Below are positions 7,126 to 15,806 of a stretch of DNA of 48,659 nt, one piece after another. The position numbers were made by a program, and so were the translations under genes. Below the pieces are notes generated by a model. That model made no database searches and was not told where the DNA came from. It saw nothing but the letters and a program-made list of their open reading frames with translations. The stretch covers positions 1 through 48,659 of the forward strand of contig JAIEMM010000004.1 of NCBI GenBank assembly GCA_019752125.1, written 5' to 3'. How positions within the stretch are numbered: the first letter of the stretch is position 1; each line of letters starts with the position of its first letter. This DNA is from Patescibacteria group bacterium. Lineage in GTDB: Bacteria; Patescibacteriota; Minisyncoccia; Phycocordibacterales; SBAW01.

Positions 7126-10100
7126 TTACTTCGAGATAACGTTTGCGAAGCAGTCCTGACCGAGGCCTGAGGTTGCGAAGCAGCCGCCGAGACCGTAGCC
7201 GTTTGTCCAGTCATTCATCGAACCTGTACCTACAACCGCTGTGGTTGTTGATTCAGGAGAGAAGATGATGTTGCTTGCCAAGACAGCCGCTGTGGATGTT
7301 GCACCCATAGAGATTGCCGAGGTGTCAGCCTTGAGCGCTACTGAGACTGAGCCGTTCTGGCCGCTGTTGCCTGTGAGGGCAATAGTACCGCGAAGGGTGT
7401 AGGTCTTAGTTGTGCCTGCAGCAACTACTGCGTCCGAGGTGTTCGACACGTTGTCGAAGTAGATAGGAAGCACTGTTGCGCTGCTGGTTGCAATAGTCGT
7501 CGAAGAAACGTTGCCGTTAGGACCGGTGAAGGTCAATGAGGTCAATGTTGCGTTCGAGAGACCAAGTGCGTACGAGATCTTGTTCAAGGTTACGTCGCCC
7601 TTCGAATCTGCACCGACGGTGAGAGTCGAGAGAACTTGGTTACCGTTGACTGCTACAGCACCTGCTGTGCTGTATGTGAAGGTTGGGAAGGACTTGTAGA
7701 CCTTAGCACCCTTAACTGCAGTTGTTGCGCTCGAAGGCTGGCGGTTCTGACCAGATGCGACACCTACGCCGTAGGTACCGTTAGTGCCAGAAACGTTGTT
7801 GCCATCGTAGTCAACTTTGATGGTGTCGCCTGAGACAACAAGCGGACCGCTGACGCTGATGCCAGCAATGTCACCCTTGATGACCAAGATGCGAGAACCG
7901 TTTGATGGGATGCGGAATGCACCTGAAGCAATCTGTGACGAAGTCGCATTTGTTCCAGATGGGAATACCGCTGTACCAACCTGTGTGTTTGTCGTTGAAT
8001 CCCACAATGTGACCTGGTTGTTTACGAGGTCAGTGCGAGAACCGCTTGTGAGAACAAGTGCTACCTGGCGAAGATCGATATCTTCGTTTGTGCCAGAGAA
8101 GCGGATATGGCCAAGATCAACACCTGTTGAGCCTGCCGAAACTACACCGTAGTTTGGAGTGCTTGAGTCAAGTGTGACTGACATAGTGCCGCCTGTCGAT
8201 GCTGTCATAACGTTACCACCAGCTGTGAACGAGCTAGAGCCAGTTGCTGTTGCACCGCTCTGAACACCAGTTGCACCTGCATAGCTTGTGTCAGAACTTG
8301 CATTGAGACCAAGAGTGTAGGTACCAGAAGCACCACTGCGTACATCGCATTTAACTGCGAGGGTTACAGTTGTGCCCTTTGGAACTACTACGCCACCGCT
8401 GTTAAGCGAGAAGCTGAGGTCACCTGCAGTTGTGAAGCTAGATGATGGGTTAACAACATGCTGGTCAGAAACTGAAGTTGCACCGTTGTAGAGCTGGCAG
8501 TTTGTAAGGTCAGTGTTTGTTCCAGTGAAGCTGTACTGCACTGGGATAGTCGTTACGCGAATGTCTTCACCAGATGCTGTTGCATAGAGGATGAGATTTG
8601 CGAACGTGAACTGATTGCTGCCTGCGATAACAGTCTGTGCAATTGGAGTTGAACCAACAGTGATGCTGAGAGCAGCTGCCTTAACTGTCTGCGAAGCGCT
8701 CGTGAGAGCGGTAGCAGGAGAAATGGTGATGCTGCGGCCCGTAGTCTGTCCAGTAACTGTCGTCCACTGCGTTGAAGGAGTGGTTGAAGCCTGGATAGTG
8801 CTGCCGGTTGTGAAGTCAGTACCGAGCTTGCCCTTGAGGGTGAGCTGAGTAGTACCAACTGGGATCGTAACAGTGTCAGTGAAGGTTACCTTTGCGTCTG
8901 CATCTGTACCACCAGTTGCTGCATCAGTTGGGCCTGCGAGAACAGTGCCATTCTGATTTACGAGCTTGACGTTAGTCAAAGCTGTGTATGTAGCAGAACC
9001 TGAGAAGCTAAAGTTGAAGACCAAGCGACCAATTGTGATTGGCTCGCCCTGATCCTGTACAGAGAAGCCGCCGAGAACCTGATCCTGCTGGTTGATAGCA
9101 ACGTTACCTGAAGTAACAGCATTTGAGGTAGAAACCGTCACAACGCCGCCGGTAACTGTAACTGTGTAACCAGTGTAGTAAGGATCATCTGAGCTTGCGA
9201 CAACACCTGCTGATGCAGACTGGCTGCCGAAGCTTGGAAGGATACCGTAACCATACTGTGCACCAACTGTGTTGATGTCAGATGACTTCTGGATATCGAA
9301 CTGAGCAGTTGTTGCTGAACCATTGGCGATATCACCCTGGATAGCTACGTCTTTCGAGAAGCCTTTCTGGATCAAGATGCCCTGACCTGGGAAGGTTGTC
9401 GTGAAGTAGTTGTCAGATGAAGCGGTCGTCGGATATGACGTGCCATCAACAACTGATACTACGTTTGAGAGGTAGCTCTGAGAGATAGAACCAACCTGGT
9501 GCCAGCGGATTGACTTGACGTATACATCTTCAGATGAACCTGCTGTAAGGCGGATTGAAGAGAAGACGTAGCTTGTCTGTCCAACGTTTTGAGTTGTTGC
9601 TGCGCCTGGGTCATTTGTACCCTTCTGTGCAGTGACTGTACCAATGAGGCTTGAGGCTTCGTTGATTGTCTGGCTTGCACCGCTGATTGGAAGACCACCG
9701 TTCGTAACTGCTGCTGAAGTGTTAACTGCAACAACAGAGAAGGTAGCGATCTGACCTGCGTATGTAGCAGTGTTACCGCGGTTAGCTGCGACTGTGAAAG
9801 TCATAGATGTGCCGCTTGGGATCACAATTGCTGAACCAACCACCGCCTGGTGATTGCTGTTCAAGGTCTTTGTGATACCAACCTGGTTACCATTCTGGTC
9901 CAAGAGCATTACGCCAGTGAAAGCCTGGTCAGACGCGATACCACCGCGTTCAACTGTAACGTTGTTAAGCGTTACGTTACCGCCTGAAGCTGTAACTGTG
10001 AACTTGGTGAAAGGAACGCGTGCTGCGTTGTTTGGAGCAATGCCGTTTGCAGGCTGTGCTGCTGCCGAAACAGTTGCAGTACCTGTACCCGTTGTAGGGG

Positions 10101-10638
10101 TAGTAGGTGTCGTAGGTGTCGTTGGGTTTGAACCGCAGAGAGCATTAAGCTTTGCGCGAGACAACGGACCTACATAACCTGACGCTGGTGATACGCCGTT
10201 AGCAGTCTGGAATTTCATAACTGCTGACTTTGTAGCAGGACCGAATGTTGAGGTCTCCTTACCAGGAGAACCGGCGCCAGACGATGCGATCATCGTGCCT
10301 GCGCTCATGTTCAAGAGCTTCTGGAGAGCCATAACATCAGCACCTGTAGAACCGACTGTGAGGTCGCGAGTGAAGGTCGTTGCGCATGAGCCGCCGGTAG
10401 TCGTACCGCCAGTAGAAGTACCGGAAGTAGGCTGACCATTGAGCGATGCCTGGACGTTCGCGATAGTAGCTGCATCAGCACCGAAGGACTGGAGCAACGA
10501 AACGATCGCGCTTACCTGAGACGCCGTGAGAGACGCTGCGTGAGCAGGAGTAGCAATTGCACCGAACATAAGTCCGAGGGCAACTACTGCACCGCCGACG
10601 AAAGCGACGAAACGTGTAGAACTCTGAGTAATTGTCAT
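7126..10638 (-). CDS. Giant secreted Ser/Thr-rich surface (S-layer-like) protein
   Basis: A 1170-aa protein. The signal peptide is residues 1-34 (cleavage after AHA). A short helical segment leads to a peptidoglycan-binding-like domain at about 85-168 (VGSTGADVMALQKLLN, FGPATKSAVMKFQ, GYVGPLSRAKL). A Pro/Thr linker (about 171-186) follows, then about 980 residues of beta-rich, Ser/Thr/Val/Gly-rich repeats of immunoglobulin-like type. There is no LPXTG or C-terminal anchor, so attachment is probably through the N-terminal domain. The size, the composition and a long structured leader suggest an abundant surface-layer protein. It is monocistronic, with a promoter at 10988-11016 and a terminator at 7063-7088. 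The start lacks a Shine-Dalgarno. Confidence 0.8.
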   Translation of the reverse strand: MTITQSSTRFVAFVGGAVVALGLMFGAIATPAHAASLTASQVSAIVSLLQSFGADAATIANVQASLNGQPTSGTSTGGTTTGGSCATTFTRDLTVGSTGADVMALQKLLNMSAGTMIASSGAGSPGKETSTFGPATKSAVMKFQTANGVSPASGYVGPLSRAKLNALCGSNPTTPTTPTTPTTGTGTATVSAAAQPANGIAPNNAARVPFTKFTVTASGGNVTLNNVTVERGGIASDQAFTGVMLLDQNGNQVGITKTLNSNHQAVVGSAIVIPSGTSMTFTVAANRGNTATYAGQIATFSVVAVNTSAAVTNGGLPISGASQTINEASSLIGTVTAQKGTNDPGAATTQNVGQTSYVFSSIRLTAGSSEDVYVKSIRWHQVGSISQSYLSNVVSVVDGTSYPTTASSDNYFTTTFPGQGILIQKGFSKDVAIQGDIANGSATTAQFDIQKSSDINTVGAQYGYGILPSFGSQSASAGVVASSDDPYYTGYTVTVTGGVVTVSTSNAVTSGNVAINQQDQVLGGFSVQDQGEPITIGRLVFNFSFSGSATYTALTNVKLVNQNGTVLAGPTDAATGGTDADAKVTFTDTVTIPVGTTQLTLKGKLGTDFTTGSTIQASTTPSTQWTTVTGQTTGRSITISPATALTSASQTVKAAALSITVGSTPIAQTVIAGSNQFTFANLILYATASGEDIRVTTIPVQYSFTGTNTDLTNCQLYNGATSVSDQHVVNPSSSFTTAGDLSFSLNSGGVVVPKGTTVTLAVKCDVRSGASGTYTLGLNASSDTSYAGATGVQSGATATGSSSFTAGGNVMTASTGGTMSVTLDSSTPNYGVVSAGSTGVDLGHIRFSGTNEDIDLRQVALVLTSGSRTDLVNNQVTLWDSTTNTQVGTAVFPSGTNATSSQIASGAFRIPSNGSRILVIKGDIAGISVSGPLVVSGDTIKVDYDGNNVSGTNGTYGVGVASGQNRQPSSATTAVKGAKVYKSFPTFTYSTAGAVAVNGNQVLSTLTVGADSKGDVTLNKISYALGLSNATLTSLTFTGPNGNVSSTTIATSSATVLPIYFDNVSNTSDAVVAAGTTKTYTLRGTIALTGNSGQNGSVSVALKADTSAISMGATSTAAVLASNIIFSPESTTTAVVGTGSMNDWTNGYGLGGCFATSGLGQDCFANVISK

Positions 10639-10712
10639 AATAACTAACTAATCGAACTATTAATAATTACTTGTAATCATACGGATAAAGGGAACAAAAA
10701 CTTCTACCCGCA

Positions 10713-10788
10713 TCTTCTGCCGTAGTGTGGTGTCTCTGGTTTTCCTTCTATTAAAGAAGGACAGAGAAACCATCACTCAGGCAGAAGA
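10713..10788. promoter_or_regulatory. Long stem-loop in the surface-protein leader
   Basis: A 76-nt near-continuous hairpin: TCTTCTGCC pairs with GGCAGAAGA (10713-10721 with 10780-10788), followed inwards by TAGTG/CACTA-type, CTCTG/CAGAG and TCCTTCT/AGAAGGA (10743-10749 with 10755-10761) segments and an ATTAA loop. It lies in the roughly 340-nt predicted leader of the surface-protein mRNA and may stabilise it. It could instead belong to a plus-strand RNA ending at 10877-10905. The rest of the 10639-11122 gap holds no gene. Confidence 0.6.
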
Positions 10789-10876
10789 GCGACTGGTAGT
10801 CAAAATGGAATTGGACACTCGGACATATCAACCATGAAGGGATTAGGAAAGGTCCACTAACAATGAAGACGCACTT

Positions 10877-10905
10877 GAACTGCAGTGCTTACTGCAATTC
10901 TTTTT
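10877..10905 (+). terminator. Hairpin with T-run on the plus strand
   Basis: GAACTGCAGT pairs with ACTGCAATTC around GCTT (10877-10900), followed on the plus strand by TTTTTCT. On the minus strand no T-run follows. It therefore looks like a plus-strand terminator with no protein gene upstream, hinting at a short RNA from about 10690-10905. I found no convincing plus-strand promoter. Confidence 0.4.
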
Positions 10906-10987
10906 CTACTATTCTGTTGTCAACGATCGTTCAATTCTGACGTTCCAGTATATGCCCTGAATACCCGACTTTCGGTCGCTACAACCA

Positions 10988-11016
10988 AGTATAGGGCTAC
11001 GGGGCACGGAACTCAA
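10988..11016 (-). promoter_or_regulatory. Promoter of the surface-protein gene
   Basis: On the minus strand TTGAGT (11011-11016), a 17-nt spacer and TATACT (10988-10993). The predicted start near 10981 gives a leader of about 340 nt. Confidence 0.7.
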
Positions 11017-11044
11017 AAATACCCTGTGGACAACAGCGCAAATG

Positions 11045-11060
11045 AGCCCCCTAGGGGGCT
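11045..11060. repeat. GC-rich 16-bp palindrome
   Basis: AGCCCCCTAGGGGGCT is a perfect palindrome 63 nt past the stop of the HTH gene and about 30 nt upstream of the surface-protein -35. It may end the HTH transcript, but no T-run follows on the minus strand. Confidence 0.5.
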
Positions 11061-11122
11061 GGAGCTGTGTTTTACAGGTATCCTAAAAATACCACCACGG
11101 AGGCTTCAGGTCAACGCCTTCC

Positions 11123-11845
11123 TTATATAGCAAGATATACGCTCCAACGACGCTCCCCCACCTTTTTTATAAGACCTTGCTGGATCAGCGCAGCCAACTC
11201 CCGCTGTATAGTCTTTTCGCTGCAACCCTTCACCGCTGAAGCTATATCTTTTATAGAAGAGTTAGCATTAGAGCGGACAAATTCAAGGATTTTCTCCATA
11301 CGGACACTGTGTCCTTTATTAATGTCCTTAACTTGTCCCTTAGCCTGTCCTTTATCTGAGATCTGTTCCATAGGACGTTGTCCATTATTCAAAAGTCGTG
11401 GATGTCCCCCCGCATGTTCTGAAGATTCAATTTCTGGCACTGAAAAATCTTGTATCGAGGTGAACGGTGAAGGATGGACACTCAGCGAAAATCGCTGTAC
11501 CAACTGTTCGTATTCATTCAATAAAATAGGGCTGTTTTCTTTGCTGATGAAACCCGCCGTCGTCGCAAGCCTTACCTTTGAAAGAAGCGCGAAGATGTCG
11601 GCGATAACGATGGACGCATCCATTTCCCCTGCAGCAAAGTGAGCGAAGGTATGAGGAAGTTCTGCTGCGGCCATAGCAAGCTTATATGAAACTTCTCTAT
11701 CTTTTATGTCCGATTGTTCAGCAAGAACAAGGAGTGCGTGTGCGATTTTTTCTGACTTCAAATAACAAAAATACCAATCGGTTCGTCCTTTAAAAAGGAT
11801 TGATTTTAGAGCAAATTCGTGAAATTTTTTATCAATATCAGACAC
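11123..11845 (-). CDS. HTH transcriptional regulator, probably autoregulated
   Basis: A 240-aa protein. Residues 1-110 are helical, resembling a four-helix bundle. A variable linker (about 115-175) holds a repeated KGQ/KGH motif (DKGQAKGQVKDINKGH). A winged helix at about 180-240 has the DeoR-like layout (MEKILEFVRSN..SIKDIASAV..CSEKTIQRELAALIQQGLIKK). The start is a GTG at 11845; an upstream ATG is out of frame. The DNA encoding the linker and the DNA upstream of the gene both contain repeated TGTCCTTTA-like motifs (see 11840-11916), suggesting it binds its own gene and the divergent ftsK promoter. Family function unknown. Confidence 0.65.
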   Translation of the reverse strand: MSDIDKKFHEFALKSILFKGRTDWYFCYLKSEKIAHALLVLAEQSDIKDREVSYKLAMAAAELPHTFAHFAAGEMDASIVIADIFALLSKVRLATTAGFISKENSPILLNEYEQLVQRFSLSVHPSPFTSIQDFSVPEIESSEHAGGHPRLLNNGQRPMEQISDKGQAKGQVKDINKGHSVRMEKILEFVRSNANSSIKDIASAVKGCSEKTIQRELAALIQQGLIKKVGERRWSVYLAI

Positions 11846-11916
11846 GTTTTTGTCTCATAGAAGTCCTTTATTTGTCTTATATTCTTAAAGACATATAGGA
11901 CCTCTCATGTGTCTTT
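11840..11916. promoter_or_regulatory. Candidate operator cluster between the HTH gene and ftsK
   Basis: Inverted and direct copies of AGACA/TGTCT: AGACA-N6-TGTCT at 11840-11855, AGTCCTTTA at 11862-11870, TGTCTT-N9-AAGACA at 11873-11893, and TGTCTTT at 11910-11916. Related TGTCC copies (GTCC at 11311, 11324, 11335 and 11347) lie inside the HTH gene. Confidence 0.45.
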
Positions 11917-11968
11917 GAGTATACTGCCTCGCTCTGCAAAAGCAAAAGATGGTATCATATCTCCATAT

Positions 11969-14248
11969 ATGGCGCGCAAAAATGGCAAGCAAAACAAGGA
12001 CACTGCTAACCCGTTGCGCACACTACCCACAGAAACAAAGCGTACGATTGCGGCAATAGTTCTCTTCATATTGGGTCTTATTTTTGTACTCGCATATTTT
12101 GGAGTGGCCGGAAATGGCGGGTCAGATCTCTACTGGCTCTTTAACTACCTTCTAGGCGTAGGGTACTTTTTGCTACCCCTCCTTCTCTTCATATTGGGGT
12201 GGAGCGCGCTTCGAGAAGAGTCGGTTGGGTTTAATCCACTGAAACTTGTTTCGAGCATTATTTTTATTTTGGCGGGCTTGGGTTTTGTTGATGCTGTTTC
12301 AAACCATGGAGGTTTGGTGGGGGGACTTATCGCCCACCCTACCGTGCAATTTTTTGATATCTACGTCGCCCTCATTGTTATGGGCGGACTGTCACTTATA
12401 TCTCTTCTTGTATTAATAGAGGGGCGCATCTCTCCTGAAATATTTGCCTCTATTGGTCGCAACATACTGGCACTCTTTAGAAAACTCACAGGCCGAGGCG
12501 ACAGAGAACTCGAACCTTCTATAACAGGGTTGCAGGATGATGACGAAGAGCTTGAGGAAACATATCCTGCGATGGATGAAGATGGGCAAGAACCTGCGCA
12601 ACGCCGTCCGATCGGTTCTTCCGAACCGCGGCCCGCCGTTGCTTCGGCATCCGCGGCATCTCGTGATGCTTCTAACAAAGAGGCGGCGGCTAGAGCAGCG
12701 GCTGCAAACCTAAAGTCATTGCTTGGCCAATACACTCCCCCACCTCTCTCCTTGCTCGAAGGCGACAAAGGGCGTGCCGGCAGCGGTGACATTAAAGCCA
12801 ACGCAAATATCATTCGCCGCACCCTCCAGAACTTCGGTATAAATGTAGAGATCGACGAAATCTCCATCGGTCCCTCAGTTACCCGCTACGCTATTAAACC
12901 CGCAGAAGGTGTGCGTCTTCAGAAAATCGTCGCACTCCAGCAAAACCTCGCACTCGCACTCGCGGCAAAGGGCGGTATTCGTATCGAAGCCCCTATTCCT
13001 GGCAAGTCATTGGTGGGTATCGAAGTTCCAAACACTGCCAAAGTTACCGTGGGTCTCGGAACCCTTTTGGGTTCAGAAGAGTTCACCGATTCACCGAAGC
13101 CGCTCATGGTCGCTCTTGGCCGCGACATTGCCGGCAACTCTGTGTACTCAAACCTTGCTAAAATGCCGCATGGTTTGATTGCGGGCGCAACAGGCTCAGG
13201 CAAGTCAGTTGCTATCCACGCAATAATAAACTCACTTCTATATAGAGCGGGCCCACAACAGCTACGCTTTATCATGATCGACCCTAAGCGCGTGGAGCTC
13301 ACTCTCTATCGTTCTATCCCTCACCTTCTCACTCCAGTTATTACCGACCCTAAGAAGGCAGTTATGGCACTTCGTTGGGCGGGACGCGAAATGGAGCGCC
13401 GATACAATATTTTGGAAGAAAACCGCGTGCGTGATATCGACTCATACCACCAGAACATTCTGACCCCTGCTCTTGAAAATATTCGCAAGCAAGGCGGTGA
13501 ACTCGAAGAAGGCCAGAAAGCTCCTGAAGCAATGCCGTATATAGTCGTCGTCATCGATGAACTCGCCGACATTATGCAGACCTACCCTCGAGAACTTGAG
13601 GCTTCTATCGTACGCCTGGCCCAAATGAGCCGTGCCGTTGGCATCCACCTCCTTCTCTCAACACAGCGCCCTAGCGTTAACGTCATCACCGGCCTTATCA
13701 AGGCAAACGTACCAACACGTATCGCTCTTCAAGTGGCAAGCCAGATAGACTCACGTACAATTTTGGACCAAGGCGGCGCTGAAACTCTCCTTGGTGCCGG
13801 CGACATGTTGTACCTCTCTGCCGACATGGCAAAACCGGTGCGTTTGCAGAGCGCCTTCATTACCGAAAATGAAGTAAAGAAAGTGACAGACTTTATTGCC
13901 AAGAATAACGAGGTGGAAATTCCAATAGACATTGCAGCTCCTGCCCCAGGCACTACAAGCATCTCTCTTGAAGGTGGAAGCGGTGGCGGAGGTGGTGGCG
14001 GATTTGACGACGAAGGTGATGATGATATGTACGAAGCAGCGCACGCTGCCGTAATGGAAGCAGGAAAAGCGTCAACTTCATACCTACAAAGAAAACTGCG
14101 TGTCGGCTATGCACGCGCGGCACGTCTTATCGACATACTGGAAGAGCGCGGAGTAATAGGCCCCGGAGATGGCGCAAAGCCCCGCGAAGTGCTTGGCCGA
14201 CCAGGCGGTGGTGGAATGGAAGCAGCTGAGGAGCCCGCAGATCTATGA
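11969..14248 (+). CDS. ftsK: DNA translocase FtsK/SpoIIIE
   Basis: A 759-aa septal DNA pump that clears chromosomes during division. There are four transmembrane helices in the first 160 residues, then an acidic, Ala-rich linker. The alpha domain follows, and the beta motor carries Walker A GATGSGKS (406-413) and a Walker B with VVVIDELADIM (about 525). LLLSTQRPSVNVITG is typical of the family. A Gly-rich linker precedes the winged-helix gamma domain (about 690-735, YLQRKLRVGYARAARLID) that reads KOPS-type sequences. I chose ATG 11969: TATCAT lies 10 nt upstream, giving a roughly 4-nt leader, while the earlier in-frame start would add a non-homologous stretch. It is divergent from the HTH gene. 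Confidence 0.95.
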   Translation: MARKNGKQNKDTANPLRTLPTETKRTIAAIVLFILGLIFVLAYFGVAGNGGSDLYWLFNYLLGVGYFLLPLLLFILGWSALREESVGFNPLKLVSSIIFILAGLGFVDAVSNHGGLVGGLIAHPTVQFFDIYVALIVMGGLSLISLLVLIEGRISPEIFASIGRNILALFRKLTGRGDRELEPSITGLQDDDEELEETYPAMDEDGQEPAQRRPIGSSEPRPAVASASAASRDASNKEAAARAAAANLKSLLGQYTPPPLSLLEGDKGRAGSGDIKANANIIRRTLQNFGINVEIDEISIGPSVTRYAIKPAEGVRLQKIVALQQNLALALAAKGGIRIEAPIPGKSLVGIEVPNTAKVTVGLGTLLGSEEFTDSPKPLMVALGRDIAGNSVYSNLAKMPHGLIAGATGSGKSVAIHAIINSLLYRAGPQQLRFIMIDPKRVELTLYRSIPHLLTPVITDPKKAVMALRWAGREMERRYNILEENRVRDIDSYHQNILTPALENIRKQGGELEEGQKAPEAMPYIVVVIDELADIMQTYPRELEASIVRLAQMSRAVGIHLLLSTQRPSVNVITGLIKANVPTRIALQVASQIDSRTILDQGGAETLLGAGDMLYLSADMAKPVRLQSAFITENEVKKVTDFIAKNNEVEIPIDIAAPAPGTTSISLEGGSGGGGGGGFDDEGDDDMYEAAHAAVMEAGKASTSYLQRKLRVGYARAARLIDILEERGVIGPGDGAKPREVLGRPGGGGMEAAEEPADL

Positions 14249-14619
14249 GTTACGGACACTCTGCCCGCCGCACAGCCACATTTATCATAATCGTGTGCGC
14301 TATTGTGGTAGTGCTAGGGTATGGCCTTTTTGAGGGGCGGAAGCTTATCGAAGGACCTCAAATATCGATAAAAACGCCATCAAATGGTAGCGCCACATCC
14401 TCTAACGCGGTGGTTATTTCAGGTACCGCAGAGAACATTTCCTTCCTTACTATCAACGATGCCCCTGCGTACACAGATGAGTCGGGCCATTTTTCAGTGA
14501 TTCTCTCCCCACCTCCAGGGTATAATGTGTTTACTGTTCGCGGCGTAGATCGGTTCGGTCGCCGCTCGTCAAAACAGGTTGTGTTTACCGTAGTGAATTA
14601 CTGTCCGATTACCTCTTAA
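14245..14619 (+). CDS. Membrane-anchored Ig-like protein
   Basis: A 124-aa protein with one N-terminal transmembrane helix (about residues 11-29) and a single beta-sandwich of the bacterial Ig/glucodextranase-B type (PQISIKTPSNGSATSSNAVVISGTA, SGHFSVILSPPPGYNVFTVRGVDRFGR). It would display a small binding module outside the membrane. It overlaps the ftsK stop by 4 nt (ATGA), so the two are translationally coupled, and recA follows after 19 nt. A link to the division apparatus is inferred from the coupling to ftsK only. Confidence 0.7.
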   Translation: MSYGHSARRTATFIIIVCAIVVVLGYGLFEGRKLIEGPQISIKTPSNGSATSSNAVVISGTAENISFLTINDAPAYTDESGHFSVILSPPPGYNVFTVRGVDRFGRRSSKQVVFTVVNYCPITS

Positions 14620-14638
14620 ACAGAACTCATAGACTGAT

Positions 14639-15730
14639 ATGGCGAAAGCAAAAGAAAAGAAAGCAGCTCCTTCAGGAAAACCTGCCCGTCCGGCAGGCGG
14701 AGACACATCCGCAATTGATGCAGCGATCCGCGAAATAAAAACAAAGTTCGGCGACGAAGCAATTATGAAACTCGGCGACACCGCACGAGTTAATGTCGAT
14801 GCTATCCCCTCTGGTTCTATCGGCCTCGACTGGGCGCTTGGCATTGGCGGCTACCCGCGCGGACGCATTATTGAAATCTTTGGTCCAGAAAGTTCTGGCA
14901 AGACAACGCTCTCTCTTCACGCTATAGCTGAAGCTCAGAAAAAAGGCGGCGTCTGTGCGTTTATCGACGCAGAGCACGCACTCGACCCAGAGTACGCAAA
15001 GAAGATTGGTGTGAAACTAGATGAACTGCTCGTGTCACAGCCAGACACAGGAGAACAAGCGCTTGAAATCGTTGAGTCGCTCGTACGTTCAGGTAAAGTC
15101 GACATTGTTGTCATCGACTCTGTTGCTGCCCTCACACCAAAAGACGAAATTGAGGGAGATATGGGACAGACCCATGTTGGTAAACAAGCACGTTTGATGT
15201 CACAAGCACTCCGCAAACTCACTGCCATCACTGCAAAATCTAAGACGATTGTTGTTTTCATTAACCAAATCCGCATGCAGATAGGTATGATGTTCGGCAA
15301 CCCAGAAACAACACCAGGCGGTAAAGCGCTTAAGTTCTACACATCAGTACGCCTCGATATCCGCCGCATTGCACAAATTAAGAAAGGTGAAGAAGTAGTT
15401 GGTGGCCGACACCGCGTTAAAGTTGTTAAAAACAAAGTCGCTGCCCCATTCCGTAAAACAGAGTTCGACCTTCTCTACAACGAAGGCATCTCCCGCGAAG
15501 GCGAGCTGCTCGCGCTTGGAGAAAGCCTTGGTGCAGTTTCAAAGAGCGGCGCTTCCTACTCTTTTACCTCTAAAGAGGGTGAGAAAATTGCGCTTGGCCG
15601 CGGCTACGACGCATCTCGTACATTCCTTCGTGAAAATAAAAAAGTAGCGAACGAACTTCTTAAAGCTATCGAAAAAGGTTTGGAGACATCTGCCCCTGCA
15701 AAGACTGCGGCTTCTGCTGACGAAGACTAG
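14639..15730 (+). CDS. recA: Recombinase RecA
   Basis: A 363-aa ATP-dependent strand-exchange protein for homologous recombination and DNA-damage sensing. Walker A is GPESSGKT (82-89). The Walker B strand [10 protein letters not shown], the [21 protein letters not shown]-like loop (here MGQTHVG) and a [20 protein letters not shown] segment covering L2 are present, and the C-terminus is acidic. The N-terminus has an extra basic/Pro segment with PARPAGG (15-21), encoded by a small hairpin sequence at 14681-14697. It lies 19 nt after the Ig-like gene and probably shares the ftsK transcript. No plus-strand terminator follows; the next hairpin belongs to the opposing orphan unit B. Confidence 0.98.
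   Translation: MAKAKEKKAAPSGKPARPAGGDTSAIDAAIREIKTKFGDEAIMKLGDTARVNVDAIPSGSIGLDWALGIGGYPRGRIIEIFGPESSGKTTLSLHAIAEAQKKGGVCAFIDAEHALDPEYAKKIGVKLDELLVSQPDTGEQALEIVESLVRSGKVDIVVIDSVAALTPKDEIEGDMGQTHVGKQARLMSQALRKLTAITAKSKTIVVFINQIRMQIGMMFGNPETTPGGKALKFYTSVRLDIRRIAQIKKGEEVVGGRHRVKVVKNKVAAPFRKTEFDLLYNEGISREGELLALGESLGAVSKSGASYSFTSKEGEKIALGRGYDASRTFLRENKKVANELLKAIEKGLETSAPAKTAASADED
14681..14697. repeat. REP-like hairpin inside the recA 5' end
   Basis: CCTGCC/GGCAGG with a CGTCC loop lies in frame within recA and encodes the PARPAGG peptide. Its CGG-rich hairpin style is like intergenic repeat units, so it may be a translated repeat insertion. Confidence 0.4.
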
Positions 15731-15740
15731 TCTGATTTAA

Positions 15741-15780
15741 GTGTAGAAAGAAAAAACTCCAGGACCCGAAGGTACTGGAG
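15741..15780 (-). terminator. Terminator of orphan unit B
   Basis: On the minus strand the stem CTCCAG/CTGGAG, extended by an inner ACC/GGT around a UUCG-type loop, is followed by TTTTTTCTTTCT. It lies between the convergent recA and 15807-16340 genes, and only the minus strand has a T-run. Confidence 0.85.
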
Positions 15781-15806
15781 GTGTTTGCCGTTGCCGGCGT
15801 TGAGGG

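Noticed and set aside
7500-9750. Several 60-110-codon frames opposite or shifted within the surface-protein gene
   Set aside because: They are by-products of the repetitive Ser/Thr/Val-rich coding sequence and have no start signals.
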